Shown here in pieces: positions 25,695 through 34,071 of a DNA stretch of 64,000 nt. Location of the stretch: the NCBI RefSeq assembly GCF_000204415.1, contig NC_015416.1, forward strand, positions 1,612,001-1,676,000, given 5' to 3'. Source of the stretch: Methanothrix soehngenii GP6 (GTDB lineage Archaea; Halobacteriota; Methanosarcinia; Methanotrichales; Methanotrichaceae). The position numbers were made by a program, and so were the translations under genes. The notes beneath the pieces are model-generated. The model made no database searches and was not told the DNA's origin. It saw only the letters and a program-made list of their open reading frames with translations. Each line of letters starts with the position of its first letter. Positions within the stretch are counted from its first letter, which is position 1.

Positions 25695-26576
25695 CTAGCC
25701 TATCCTGGTTGTCACTTCACATCCATTTTCCAGAATCAGGACCGTATGCTCTGCCTGGGAGACCAGCGCCCCCTCAACCTCCCATAGTACCGGGTATCCG
25801 TGCACAGCGCCGCTCCGCACGAGATGCATCAATGCATATTCCGCCCTCTCGGCCTTCAACCACCGTCTGGCGAAAGGTAGTGTCTTATAGCTCTCCACGA
25901 TCTCCTTCATCAGGGCTCTGGCCGCGGGAAGCCTCTGGGGCCGGGACCCGCCGAATCCATAGATCTCAGTGATGGGCGCCTCGCTGATCCTCCCCGAGCC
26001 ATTGGTGGCGAAGGGCTCAATGGCGATGACATCCCCCTCTTTTAGGATCACTCCCTTATCCATTCTCTTGTTCGGCACCGCTGGCTGGTCATGAGCGATA
26101 TAGCGAGAGAGTCCGTGCCCGGTCAGGTTGTAGACCGGTTTGTAGCCGTAGCCGGTAATGGCTTCCTCTATCGCCCCTCCAATATCAGCAGTGCTCACCC
26201 CCGGCCCGACCAGCTCCAGGGCGGCATCCAGACCTGCCCGGGAGGCGAGGACCAGATCCTCGTGGCCGCCAAGGTCTATGGTGATGGCAGCATCGGCGAT
26301 GTAGCCGTCCACATGCACTCCCACATCCAGCTTCACCATATTCTCGGCAAATACGCTCTCGTCCTTTGGCGAGGGTGTATAATGAGCCGCGCTCCGGTCC
26401 AAAGATATGTTGCAGGGAAATGCAGGCAGGCCGCCTTTTGACCTTATGGCTTCCTCCACGAACTCGGCCACCTCCAGCAGGGGCACGCCTACATCCACCT
26501 TCGGCCTTGCCTCCTGCAGCACTTCGGCCAGAATTCGTCCGGCCTTCCGGTAATTATCTAGAATTTCTGCGTCCAT
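25695..26576 (-). CDS. map: Methionine aminopeptidase, type II
   Basis: About 293 aa. Removes the initiator Met. The metal ligands are visible: KLDVGVHVDGYIADAAIT (two Asp), NLTGHGLSRYIAH (His), the IEPFATNG Glu region and the final Glu in SQAEHTVLI. The helical insert after residue 190 marks the archaeal type II enzyme. Two consecutive ATGs at the start make the exact N-terminus uncertain by a few residues. A related M24 peptidase follows upstream on the same strand. Confidence 0.93.
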   Translation of the reverse strand: MDAEILDNYRKAGRILAEVLQEARPKVDVGVPLLEVAEFVEEAIRSKGGLPAFPCNISLDRSAAHYTPSPKDESVFAENMVKLDVGVHVDGYIADAAITIDLGGHEDLVLASRAGLDAALELVGPGVSTADIGGAIEEAITGYGYKPVYNLTGHGLSRYIAHDQPAVPNKRMDKGVILKEGDVIAIEPFATNGSGRISEAPITEIYGFGGSRPQRLPAARALMKEIVESYKTLPFARRWLKAERAEYALMHLVRSGAVHGYPVLWEVEGALVSQAEHTVLILENGCEVTTRIG

Positions 26577-26626
26577 CATTATCACCAAATGGCAAGCTAG
26601 CTATAAATGCTCTGTCGAGCTCTTTT

Positions 26627-27772
26627 TCAGAGGACGAGATCCTTTCTGCAGCGGGTGAGGTTCTCGCATCCTTTATCTCTCACTACCAGAAGATCCTCCA
26701 GTCTCACTCCACCGATATCCGGATAGTATAGGCCCGGCTCTACGGTCACTACCTGCGAGCTTTTCAATATCTCCCCTCCTTCGCTCAGGGAGGGCAGCTC
26801 ATGCACATCCAGCCCCACGCCGTGCCCGGTGGAATGGGTGAAGCCACAGCCATCCCTCTCGGAATAGCCCATCTCCTGGAAGACAGCGGAGACAGCGGCA
26901 TGGACCTCCTCTCCTGATATGCCGCTTCGAATGGCACCGATCCCTGCCTCCTGGGCGGCAAGAACGGCATGGTAGAGCTCTTTTACCTCCCCAGGGGCCT
27001 CTCCTCGAAGGACGGTGCGAGTCATATCTGCGTAGTAGCGGTGCGTCTTGGACCGGGGATAGATGTCGATTACAATGGGGGAATTGGCGGGCAGGGGACC
27101 CGTCCCTCGCGCATGGGGTTCGGCTGCCTGGGTGCCGCCGGCAACGATGGTGTCTGCGGCTTCGCAACCATCCTGAAGGAGGGAGATATCGATGGCCGAT
27201 CGAATCTGCTCAGCGGTAAGGGGCTGGCCCTGAAGGTATAGGGTATCTCCTCGAGGCTCAGAGCAGGCGATAAGCTCCACAGCTCGTTGCATCGCCCTCT
27301 CGCAGGCCCTCTGGGCAGTGGTTATGCAATCGATCTCCTGGGGGCTCTTCTTCGACCTTGCCCGCCTGGCCGGGCTCTCCAGGATCTGGATGTCGAAATG
27401 CCTGGATAATGGCTGGAATATACCTATCGGGAAGCTGTATGCAACTCCTAAGCGCAATACGTCGTGATCCCTCAAAAAATCCTTCAAGGCCTCTATGTAG
27501 GCCAGCTCCGGCTTTCCGCAGCTCTTCAGCTTCTCCATGATATGGTAGTCCCGGGTGCTTAGAACCTCATCTGCACAGGATTCCTTCTTCGCTCTGCTCT
27601 TTTCCATGGAGGAGACGAGGATCGAAGTCTTTTCCTGGAAGAGGATGGCGAACCTGTCCCCAGCAAGAAAATGGGAGAGGTAATACATATCCGAGTTGCT
27701 TATGCTATCTCCCACAAAGAGAAAGCCATCGATGTTTGATGAATCGAGAAATCTCAGAATATCCGATGACAC
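26627..27772 (-). CDS. M24-family Xaa-Pro peptidase
   Basis: 381 aa. An N-terminal creatinase-like domain (FLFVGDSISNSDMYYLSHF) is followed by the pita-bread metallopeptidase domain: VIDIYPRSKTHRYYADMTRT with two Asp ligands, THSTGHGVGLDVHELP with the His ligand, VVTVEPGLYYPDIGGVRLED with Glu ligands. This fits Xaa-Pro aminopeptidase/prolidase. It lies between map and GGGP synthase in one minus-strand run. Confidence 0.88.
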   Translation of the reverse strand: MSSDILRFLDSSNIDGFLFVGDSISNSDMYYLSHFLAGDRFAILFQEKTSILVSSMEKSRAKKESCADEVLSTRDYHIMEKLKSCGKPELAYIEALKDFLRDHDVLRLGVAYSFPIGIFQPLSRHFDIQILESPARRARSKKSPQEIDCITTAQRACERAMQRAVELIACSEPRGDTLYLQGQPLTAEQIRSAIDISLLQDGCEAADTIVAGGTQAAEPHARGTGPLPANSPIVIDIYPRSKTHRYYADMTRTVLRGEAPGEVKELYHAVLAAQEAGIGAIRSGISGEEVHAAVSAVFQEMGYSERDGCGFTHSTGHGVGLDVHELPSLSEGGEILKSSQVVTVEPGLYYPDIGGVRLEDLLVVRDKGCENLTRCRKDLVL

Positions 27773-27778
27773 GAAGTG

Positions 27779-28537
27779 CTACCTGCGAATGGATGAGGTC
27801 AGCTCAGAGATAAAAGAGGCCACATCCTGGCTCTTCTCAACAGCGGTGCCCGTGACTATCAGATCGGCTCCGGCGGCCACCAGCTCTGCGGCTGCTCTGC
27901 CGCTTCTTATGCCACCGCCCACAATGATCAGCACATCGCCCAGCAGCTTCTTCGTCAGTGCCACCATGCCCGCGGGCACCGGCGAGTCCGCCCCTGAACC
28001 GGCCTCCAGATAGACCAGCCTCATTCCCAGGTATTTTCCCGCCAAAGCGTATGCACAAGCCAGCTCCGGCTTCTTTCTGGGTATCAGGCGGGCATCGCCC
28101 ACATAGCCCACCGTCCCACCAGGCTCGATGATGATATAGGCCATCGGCAAGGCCTCCAGGCGGTAGCGCAGCACCAGAGGCGCTCCCATGGCCTGGTTCT
28201 CAATGAGGTAGTTGGGAGAGCGGCTGTTTAGCAGGCTCATGAAGAAGACGGCATCGGCGTTCTCGCACAGCCCAGCTACGCTTGCCGGAAAGAGGATGAC
28301 CGGAAGATCGGTCACCTTCTTGATCTCGGCCACGGTATTGTGCAGGAGGGCACCCGTGGCCCCCACCGAGCCACCTACCATGATGGCGTCCGTCCCCCCC
28401 TGGCTCGCTGCCTGGGCCATCCTCCCCGCTTCCTGGGGGGTTTGGGAATCAGGATCAATAAGGGTTAAGTGGCCCGCTCCGTGCTTTTTTACAGCATCCC
28501 TCAGGTGCAGCTCGACCCTGCCCATCTCAAAAGTCAT
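27779..28537 (-). CDS. Geranylgeranylglyceryl phosphate synthase
   Basis: 252 aa TIM barrel making the first ether bond of archaeal lipids (glycerol-1-phosphate plus GGPP). Motifs: HLTLIDPDSQ near residue 25, DAIMVGGSVGATG, VILFPASVAGL, AYIIIEPGGTVGYVGDA and the phosphate-binding IIVGGGIRSGRAA. The length and sequence match group II GGGPS. Starts six bases after an in-frame TTG; it lies directly downstream of rpl40e. Confidence 0.93.
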   Translation of the reverse strand: MTFEMGRVELHLRDAVKKHGAGHLTLIDPDSQTPQEAGRMAQAASQGGTDAIMVGGSVGATGALLHNTVAEIKKVTDLPVILFPASVAGLCENADAVFFMSLLNSRSPNYLIENQAMGAPLVLRYRLEALPMAYIIIEPGGTVGYVGDARLIPRKKPELACAYALAGKYLGMRLVYLEAGSGADSPVPAGMVALTKKLLGDVLIIVGGGIRSGRAAAELVAAGADLIVTGTAVEKSQDVASFISELTSSIRR

Positions 28538-28544
28538 TTTCAAT

Positions 28545-28694
28545 CTAAGCGGTCTTGTTCTCCTTGGACTTCATCCGCAGGCCTTCATAGCCGCATTTGC
28601 GGCAGCGTGTAGCTTTTACTGGGTTTCGCGCATTGCAGCGCATGCATATCTTGAGGTTCAAGATTCTGTTTTCTGCTTCTGGAAATCTAGCCAT
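28545..28694 (-). CDS. rpl40e: 50S ribosomal protein L40e
   Basis: 49 aa, too short for routine ORF cutoffs. It begins [20 protein letters not shown] and contains the zinc ribbon CMRCNARN...CRKCGY with basic tail, exactly the archaeal L40e. It ends just before the GGGP synthase start, indicating co-transcription. Confidence 0.93.
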   Translation of the reverse strand: MARFPEAENRILNLKICMRCNARNPVKATRCRKCGYEGLRMKSKENKTA

Positions 28695-28749
28695 AATAAT
28701 CAGCTCTTCGTCGCAACTTACTCTGATATGAAACTTTGCATATTTTTAG

Positions 28750-28900
28750 CGCCGGGGTTGGGATTTTCCTGGCGGGTCTCTTGCGCCCCGTCATTTTGAA
28801 CCCAAGTGTCCCTGGAAGGGACAACAGGTCTCGAGCCTGCCGCGTTTGAACTTCCGCCGGCCTTCGGCCGCCCGGAATTTGTCCGCTCTGCCACCCCGGC
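28750..28900 (-). tRNA. tRNA-Ser (CGA) with two non-canonical introns
   Basis: On the minus strand the acceptor GCCGGGG (28900 down) pairs with CCCCGGC at the 3' end (28757-28751), discriminator G. The anticodon stem GCAGG/CCTGT encloses loop CTCGAGA (anticodon CGA). A long variable arm TGTCCC-TTCCA-GGGACA marks a Ser tRNA. Two insertions interrupt the cloverleaf: 33 nt in the D-loop (28846-28878) and 31 nt in the T-loop (28764-28794). Each forms a bulge-helix-bulge: GGAC/GTTC flanked by AAA and AAA; TTCA/GGAA flanked by AAA and AAT. Splicing yields an 87-nt tRNA with T-loop TTCAAAT. Confidence 0.85.
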
Positions 28901-28971
28901 ACAGGTTAGACACCCTCTGGCCCATGCTTTATATCTGTTGCTCCCCTGAATGCCTCCCACAGGAGTATGTT

Positions 28972-30207
28972 ATGTCCCTTCGAGAAGAAGCTCTAGCCTT
29001 TCATGAAGCCGTCAGGGGAAAGATTGCCGTGCACAGCAAGGTGCCCTGCGCCACCAGCCGGGATTTGAGCCTGGCTTATACCCCGGGGGTGGCCGCACCC
29101 TGTCGCGAGATCGAGAGGAATCCGGATGACGTCTATCGCTACACTGCCAAGGGAAATCTGGTGGCAGTGGTAACGGACGGGACTGCCGTGCTGGGATTGG
29201 GCGATATAGGAGCTCTGGCCTCCATTCCGGTGATGGAGGGCAAAGCGATACTGTTCAAGAACTTCGCCGGGATAGATGCCTTTCCAATAGCTGTCGCCTC
29301 CAAGGATCCTGAGGATATAGTGAGGACAGTGGCCATGATCGAGCCGGTCTTCGGAGGGATAAACCTGGAGGATATCAGTGCTCCCCGCTGCTTTGAGGTG
29401 GAGGAGAGGCTGAAGAAGGCCCTGAAGATCCCGGTATTTCATGATGATCAGCATGGAACGGCAGTAGTCGCCCTGGCCGCTCTGATCAACGCCCTCCGCC
29501 TGGTAGGAAAGGACTTTCGGGATCTAAAGGTGGCAGTGAGCGGGGCAGGGGCTGCAGGGGTTGCCGTCACCAAGTTCCTTTTAAGCTTCGGAGCAAAGGA
29601 CGTCATACTCTGCGATAGCAGAGGGGTGATTCATAAGTCTCGGCCGGACCTGAACCCCTCCAAGCAAAAGATCGCAGCTCTCACCAATCCACGCAATGTC
29701 ACCGGCACTCTGGCCGATGCCATTCGTGGGGCGGACGTCTTTTTGGGCCTCTCTGTGGCAGGAATAGTGACCCCAGACATGGTGAGCAGCATGGCCGGGG
29801 ATGCCGTGGTATTTGCCATGGCCAATCCCGAGCCGGAGATCATGCCCGAGCTGGCACTGGAGGCGGGAGCGGTTGTGGTGGCCACCGGCCGCTCCGACTA
29901 TCCCAATCAGGTGAACAATGTCCTCGGCTTTCCTGGCATATTCCGGGGTGCTCTGGATGTGCGGGCCAGCGATATCAACGAACATATGAAGATGGCTGCC
30001 TCTCGGGCTATAGCCAGTCTGGTGGAGAACGTTACCCGGGAGTGCATCATCCCCTCTCCCCTGGACAGAAGGGTGGTTCCCGCGGTGGCGGAGGCAGTGG
30101 CCCGGGCGGCCATAGAGAGCGGCGTTGCCCGGGTGCCCGTCGATCCAGTCCAGGTGGGACGGAGGGCGGAGGAGATGGTGAGGACGCTGGAGAAGGATGT
30201 CTGTTGA
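28972..30207 (+). CDS. Malic enzyme (oxaloacetate-decarboxylating malate dehydrogenase)
   Basis: 411 aa; interconverts malate and pyruvate + CO2 with NAD(P). The N-terminal malic domain (LAYTPGVAAPCREI, VVTDGTAVLGLGDIGALASIP, VFHDDQHGTAVV) is followed by the Rossmann domain (VAVSGAGAAGVAVTKFL) and MANPEPEI. The ATG at 28972 follows AGGAG, and a TTTATATC box lies about 40 bases upstream. Length is normal for the short prokaryotic form without a phosphotransacetylase domain. Confidence 0.93.
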   Translation: MSLREEALAFHEAVRGKIAVHSKVPCATSRDLSLAYTPGVAAPCREIERNPDDVYRYTAKGNLVAVVTDGTAVLGLGDIGALASIPVMEGKAILFKNFAGIDAFPIAVASKDPEDIVRTVAMIEPVFGGINLEDISAPRCFEVEERLKKALKIPVFHDDQHGTAVVALAALINALRLVGKDFRDLKVAVSGAGAAGVAVTKFLLSFGAKDVILCDSRGVIHKSRPDLNPSKQKIAALTNPRNVTGTLADAIRGADVFLGLSVAGIVTPDMVSSMAGDAVVFAMANPEPEIMPELALEAGAVVVATGRSDYPNQVNNVLGFPGIFRGALDVRASDINEHMKMAASRAIASLVENVTRECIIPSPLDRRVVPAVAEAVARAAIESGVARVPVDPVQVGRRAEEMVRTLEKDVC

Positions 30208-30333
30208 ATGCCTCCGATCGGATTGCCTTCTGATGGCGGTAAAGGAGCGCAAGGGCTTCTTTCCTTTTCAGCCTCGTCCCTGAACCACCAGGTATTAACC
30301 ATCGGGCATCGCTAATTGCATAGAGTGAATTTC

Positions 30334-30453
30334 ATGAGCAGGCAGTCAAAGAAGAGAAGAGACAGCCCGGAAGTGATCAGGAAAAGGCTGGAAAACAGCC
30401 TCCCCTGGTGCTTGTCCCGCTGGTTTGCCCGCCGCACGGGGCGCAGAAAGTAG
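30334..30453 (+). CDS. Very small basic protein, hypothetical
   Basis: 39 aa, strongly basic (MSRQSKKRRDSPEVIRKR at the start, ending ARRTGRRK) with one Cys and two Trp. The composition recalls small ribosome-associated proteins but it is not L39e or L41e by sequence. No clear SD. It is the only plausible coding stretch between the malic enzyme and the convergent dehydrogenase gene. Confidence 0.35.
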   Translation: MSRQSKKRRDSPEVIRKRLENSLPWCLSRWFARRTGRRK

Positions 30454-30503
30454 ATCGAATGAACTTTTTTTTGATTAGATTGAATTTTGCGCCGGCCGCC
30501 TTT

Positions 30504-31487
30504 TCAGCTCTCTTCTGCCATCAGATATCCTGTCACTGCTCCAGTTACCTCTGAGGTAGAACATCTGCCGCCCAGATCCGGCGTCCTCACCCCCGCCGAC
30601 AGCGCCTTTTTCACCGCCTCCTCCATCCTGCCTGCCGCCTCCAGCTCGCCCAGCCACCTCATCATCATGGCAGCGCTGCGAATGGCTCCCACCGGATTGG
30701 CAATCCCCTTTCCGGCGATATCAGGAGCGCTGCCGTGAATGGGCTCGAACAGAGCGCGAGACTTCCCAAGATTGGCGCTGGCGCACAGCCCCAGGCTTCC
30801 TATCACCCCTGCCGCCTCGTCGCTCAGGATGTCTCCGAAGAGGTTGGTGGTGACCAGGACATCGAACCTCTGAGGGTTAGTCACCAGGTTGTAGGCGGCC
30901 GCGTCCACCAGCATATCCTCATAAAGAATGCCCCGCCGCTCCGCCACCTCCCGGCAGGTCTGCAAAAAGAGCCGGTCGCTTCGCAGCACATTGGACTTAT
31001 GGATGATAGTAAGACGGCGGCGTCTCGCCGCCAGGTCGCATGCAGCCTCTGCGATCCTCTCCGAACCGCGACGGGTTATCACCCTCAGGGTACGCGATTC
31101 CTCCACCCCCACCTCCTCCACTCCGGAGTAGAGCCCCTCAGTATTCTCCCGCACAATGATGAAATCAAGGTCATGGGACTGGAAGGGCCGGATGTTGGCA
31201 TAAAGGTCCAGGGCCCGGCGCAGCCTTAAGAGAACGCTTCTGTAATTGGGATCGGGTGGGGTGGTGATTGCACCCAAAAGAATGCAGTCGCAGCCAGAAA
31301 TCTCTTCCAGATCATCTTCGTCCATCGCTTCCCCCGTCCTCTTCCAGCGGCCCAGGCCGATCTCAAAATGGACTAGATCGAGTGACGCTCCCGCTGCCCG
31401 CAGCACCTCCAGGGCGCTTTCAACCACTTCCGGGCCTATGCCGTCCCCGGCAATCACTGCTACCCTCTTAGATCCTTGACCAGACAC
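30504..31487 (-). CDS. Isopropylmalate/homoisocitrate dehydrogenase
   Basis: 327 aa, beta-decarboxylating dehydrogenase. VIAGDGIGPEVVESALEVL at the N-terminus, the substrate-binding block LRRALDLYANIRP, RENTEGLYSGVEE, the metal-binding DAAAYNLV, NLFGDILSDEAAGVIGSLG and HGSAPDIAGKGIANP are intact. Could be LeuB or AksF; the linked small subunit with a YLRT loop favours AksF (coenzyme B side-chain synthesis). It overlaps the upstream gene by 28 bases. Confidence 0.85.
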   Translation of the reverse strand: MSGQGSKRVAVIAGDGIGPEVVESALEVLRAAGASLDLVHFEIGLGRWKRTGEAMDEDDLEEISGCDCILLGAITTPPDPNYRSVLLRLRRALDLYANIRPFQSHDLDFIIVRENTEGLYSGVEEVGVEESRTLRVITRRGSERIAEAACDLAARRRRLTIIHKSNVLRSDRLFLQTCREVAERRGILYEDMLVDAAAYNLVTNPQRFDVLVTTNLFGDILSDEAAGVIGSLGLCASANLGKSRALFEPIHGSAPDIAGKGIANPVGAIRSAAMMMRWLGELEAAGRMEEAVKKALSAGVRTPDLGGRCSTSEVTGAVTGYLMAEES

Positions 31488-32287
31488 CTTACCGCCTCCG
31501 CTATCTCCCAGGCACCATCACCCCAGTGGACAACAATTCCCGGCTGGCCGCACTTCTCCGTCCTCCCCCTTCGCTCCGACCGGCAGCAGCGAGTGATGAA
31601 TGGCCCCTGGGGCTGAAATTCTCTTTCCCGGCAATGGATGGGACAGACGTTGATGAATTCGTGCTCCTTTCCTGGATTGTTGGCCAGAAAGATCTCTCGC
31701 GATACCTCGCAGCCCACTATCCTCGGCCGCTCGTGGACCACGGGGTCGCAATCCAGAGACCTTCCCAGCCCTCCTGCCCGGCAGGGATAATAGACGGACG
31801 GGCAGTAGAACCTCTCCAGGTTCAGGATCCTGGGCACGAACCTCACCATCAGGTCCCCCAGCACTCCGCAATCCTCCAGCCCCTGCAGGGTGCAGATCAG
31901 CCAGGGCGGATCTGGTGGGGAGACGTCCATGACCTCGATCTTCAGGACCTGGCCGGGGTCGGGATCTTTGACGAAGGTGATGTGCTCGTCCGGGCCCTGG
32001 AAGACCACTGTGTTCGCCCTGCCTTCTCGACAGATCTCATATGCCAGATCGATCAGGAGGGTTCTATTCCTGGTATCCACCCTCTCCGGATAGAAGGCGA
32101 TCTCCTGGCCAGAAGCGATCAGCTCCAGATCCTGGACCTCTCTCATGAAGCCCTCCCCAATGCTCTTCACTGCATAGAGGCTGGGGCCGTCCCGGCTGAT
32201 CAGATACCGGGTGGAAAAGTAGATGGGTCCGCCCCGCTCCTCCCTGTCCTTTATGCCCACGAATTTGTAGTTGTCCGGAAAGATCAT
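31460..32287 (-). CDS. Uncharacterised Cys-rich methanogen protein in the aks-type operon
   Basis: 275 aa from the ATG at 32287. It has no recognised fold. It has about ten Cys, several in the last 120 residues (FYCPSVYYPC, VCPIHCRERE, TRCCRS, KCG), which could bind metal or a cluster, and begins MIFPDNYKFVGIKDREE. The frame is open further upstream, but that part is antisense-like shadow of the small-subunit gene. It sits six bases after the dehydratase small subunit and overlaps the dehydrogenase, so it is co-translated with them. Confidence 0.75.
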   Translation of the reverse strand: MIFPDNYKFVGIKDREERGGPIYFSTRYLISRDGPSLYAVKSIGEGFMREVQDLELIASGQEIAFYPERVDTRNRTLLIDLAYEICREGRANTVVFQGPDEHITFVKDPDPGQVLKIEVMDVSPPDPPWLICTLQGLEDCGVLGDLMVRFVPRILNLERFYCPSVYYPCRAGGLGRSLDCDPVVHERPRIVGCEVSREIFLANNPGKEHEFINVCPIHCREREFQPQGPFITRCCRSERRGRTEKCGQPGIVVHWGDGAWEIAEAVRCLVKDLRG

Positions 32288-32292
32288 GCCAG

Positions 32293-32772
32293 TCAGTCCA
32301 GGCCTCTCTCTCGTCGCCGGTGGGCCACCAGCCCACCGTCCTTCAGTATGGCCATCAGAAAGTCGGGCAGGCGGGTTCCCTGATAGACTCTGTCCTCCAC
32401 CCGCACCGTACCTGCCTGAAGGTCCACCTCCACCAGGTCCCCCTCCTGGCAGACGGGCTGGGCCTCGATGAGAGGAAGGCCGACGTTGATTGCGTTCCGG
32501 TAGAATATGCGGGCGAAGGACCGAGCTACCACCGCGGCCACGCCCGCCTCTTTGAGTGCCAGGGGCGCCTGCTCGCGGGACGATCCGCTGCCGAAGTTCT
32601 CCCCGGCCACGATTATGTCTCCCTTCCCGACGCGCGATGCAAATTGAGGGTCTATGCCCTCCATGACATGCTCCGCCCAGAGATGGCGGTCTCGCGTCCG
32701 CAGGTACTTTCCCGGGATGATCACATCCGTGTCCACGTCGTCGCCAAAGATCCATGCCTTGCCCTTGATCAT
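32293..32772 (-). CDS. Homoaconitase/isopropylmalate isomerase small subunit
   Basis: 159 aa swivelling domain of an aconitase-type dehydratase. [18 protein letters not shown] near residue 8, [17 protein letters not shown] and [16 protein letters not shown] are diagnostic. The YLRT substrate loop is the form found in the methanogen homoaconitase small subunit (MJ1271), whereas leucine-pathway isomerases differ there, so a role in coenzyme B biosynthesis (AksE) is favoured. The large subunit gene is not in the window. First gene of a three-gene minus-strand operon. Confidence 0.85.
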   Translation of the reverse strand: MIKGKAWIFGDDVDTDVIIPGKYLRTRDRHLWAEHVMEGIDPQFASRVGKGDIIVAGENFGSGSSREQAPLALKEAGVAAVVARSFARIFYRNAINVGLPLIEAQPVCQEGDLVEVDLQAGTVRVEDRVYQGTRLPDFLMAILKDGGLVAHRRRERGLD

Positions 32773-33139
32773 AATGCTGCCCACATCCTGTAGAGTATCT
32801 CCCTGTTCGAAGATGACATCATACATTGACCTCATGCCTTGATAATACTCTTTCCCCATCCGGCAGCCGACGGCAGCGGTCGCATTCACTTTCACCCTGC
32901 ACGCCCATCCTTTTTCACCCCTGCCCTGGTCATAGTCTCATGCATCTCATCCTCATGCCCTCCCCAGTATCGCATGTCTCTCTTAGGATATCGCCGGCAA
33001 TTATCGAAGGCCATTTATGGGGGGATTATATTGGATGTCTTTTGTATCTTATACACACTTTCAGAAATCAATGAAAAGATTTATAGATATCATTTTCAAC
33101 GGTAACATATTTATTCTTACACGTACTAGGTTGAGGATA

Positions 33140-33343
33140 ATGGCAAGCATTCTCGAACAATTGATCTGGCCCCGACACAGGAGGCCGAGAATGGAGCCCA
33201 AGGCCCTCTTTGAAATCGATTTAGATAGGAAAGCACGGGAGCTAGAGACGGCAAAGGAGATCCTGCAGGAGGTCTTCGCCACCAGCCTGGCTGAGGTGGA
33301 TGAGATGATCAGGCTGCGCCTGGAGGATCGCGGCCTGCTGTGA
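33140..33343 (+). CDS. Small conserved-looking hypothetical protein
   Basis: 67 aa. An N-terminal short basic stretch (WPRHRRPRMEPK) is followed by an amphipathic helix (DRKARELETAKEILQEVF) and an acidic end. The ATG follows GAGG by five bases; TATA-like GATTTATAGATATC lies about 60 bases upstream. No family recognised. Upstream in-frame extension is AT-rich promoter sequence and is excluded. Confidence 0.55.
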   Translation: MASILEQLIWPRHRRPRMEPKALFEIDLDRKARELETAKEILQEVFATSLAEVDEMIRLRLEDRGLL

Positions 33344-33418
33344 TCTTCTGCCTCGTCCCTTCTGCCAGTGCAGTCCTGCTGGCAAATCTGAAATATCATC
33401 AGCTCCTTATAGAATATC

Positions 33419-34012
33419 ATGATTCTCGGCATATCAGGCAGCCCCCGCAATATGGCCACGGAGCATATCCTGGGCATGGCCCTTAAAATGCTGGAGGAGA
33501 AGGGCTATGAGACTGAGCTTTTTGCCATGCGAGGCAAGAACATCAGCCCCTGCAGGCACTGCGACTACTGCCTGAAGAATAAGGAGTGCATTGTCAAGGA
33601 TGACATGTACCAGCTCTACCCCTTGATCCGGGAGGCAGAGGGCTTCGTGCTGGCCACCCCGGTCTACAACGGCAGCATGAGCGCCCAGATGAAGATCGCG
33701 ATAGACAGGACCCGAGCCACTCTGGCCGCAGAGCCCCGATCATTGAGGCGCAAGCCGGGCATGGCGATAGCCATAGGGGGCGACCGCATGGGCGGCCAGG
33801 AGCTGGCGGTGCAGCAGATCCATACCTTCTACATTCTCAATGGCATGATCCCGGTGAGCGGGGGCTTCTTCGGCGCTAACCTCGGTGCAACCTTCTGGTC
33901 TCATGACACCCTGGAGGAGGCAGAAAAGGATGAAGAGGGATTCAGGTCCCTGCGGAAGACCACCCGCCGGTTCGCCGAGACCATGGAGTGGTTGAAAAAG
34001 ATCGAGAAATAA
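33419..34012 (+). CDS. Iron-sulfur flavoprotein (Isf-like)
   Basis: 197 aa flavodoxin-like protein. ISGSPRNMATEHIL binds FMN phosphate; the compact Cys motif CRHCDYCLKNKEC (CX2CX2CX5C) near residue 45 ligates a 4Fe-4S cluster as in Methanosarcina Isf; ATPVYNGSMSAQMK is the flavin isoalloxazine loop. Isf transfers electrons from ferredoxin and in methanogens is linked to oxygen/peroxide defence. The archaeoflavoprotein gene follows 60 bases downstream. Confidence 0.88.
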   Translation: MILGISGSPRNMATEHILGMALKMLEEKGYETELFAMRGKNISPCRHCDYCLKNKECIVKDDMYQLYPLIREAEGFVLATPVYNGSMSAQMKIAIDRTRATLAAEPRSLRRKPGMAIAIGGDRMGGQELAVQQIHTFYILNGMIPVSGGFFGANLGATFWSHDTLEEAEKDEEGFRSLRKTTRRFAETMEWLKKIEK

Positions 34013-34071
34013 AAGATCGAGAAATGATAGTGTACTCTCTGGTAAGAGTTCAGCAGTCTTAGGTGATGGCT

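Noticed and set aside
31460-32755. 431-aa reading frame on the minus strand
   Set aside because: Its first 155 residues overlap the dehydratase small subunit in another frame and are Arg/Gly-rich without homology; the real gene starts at 32287.
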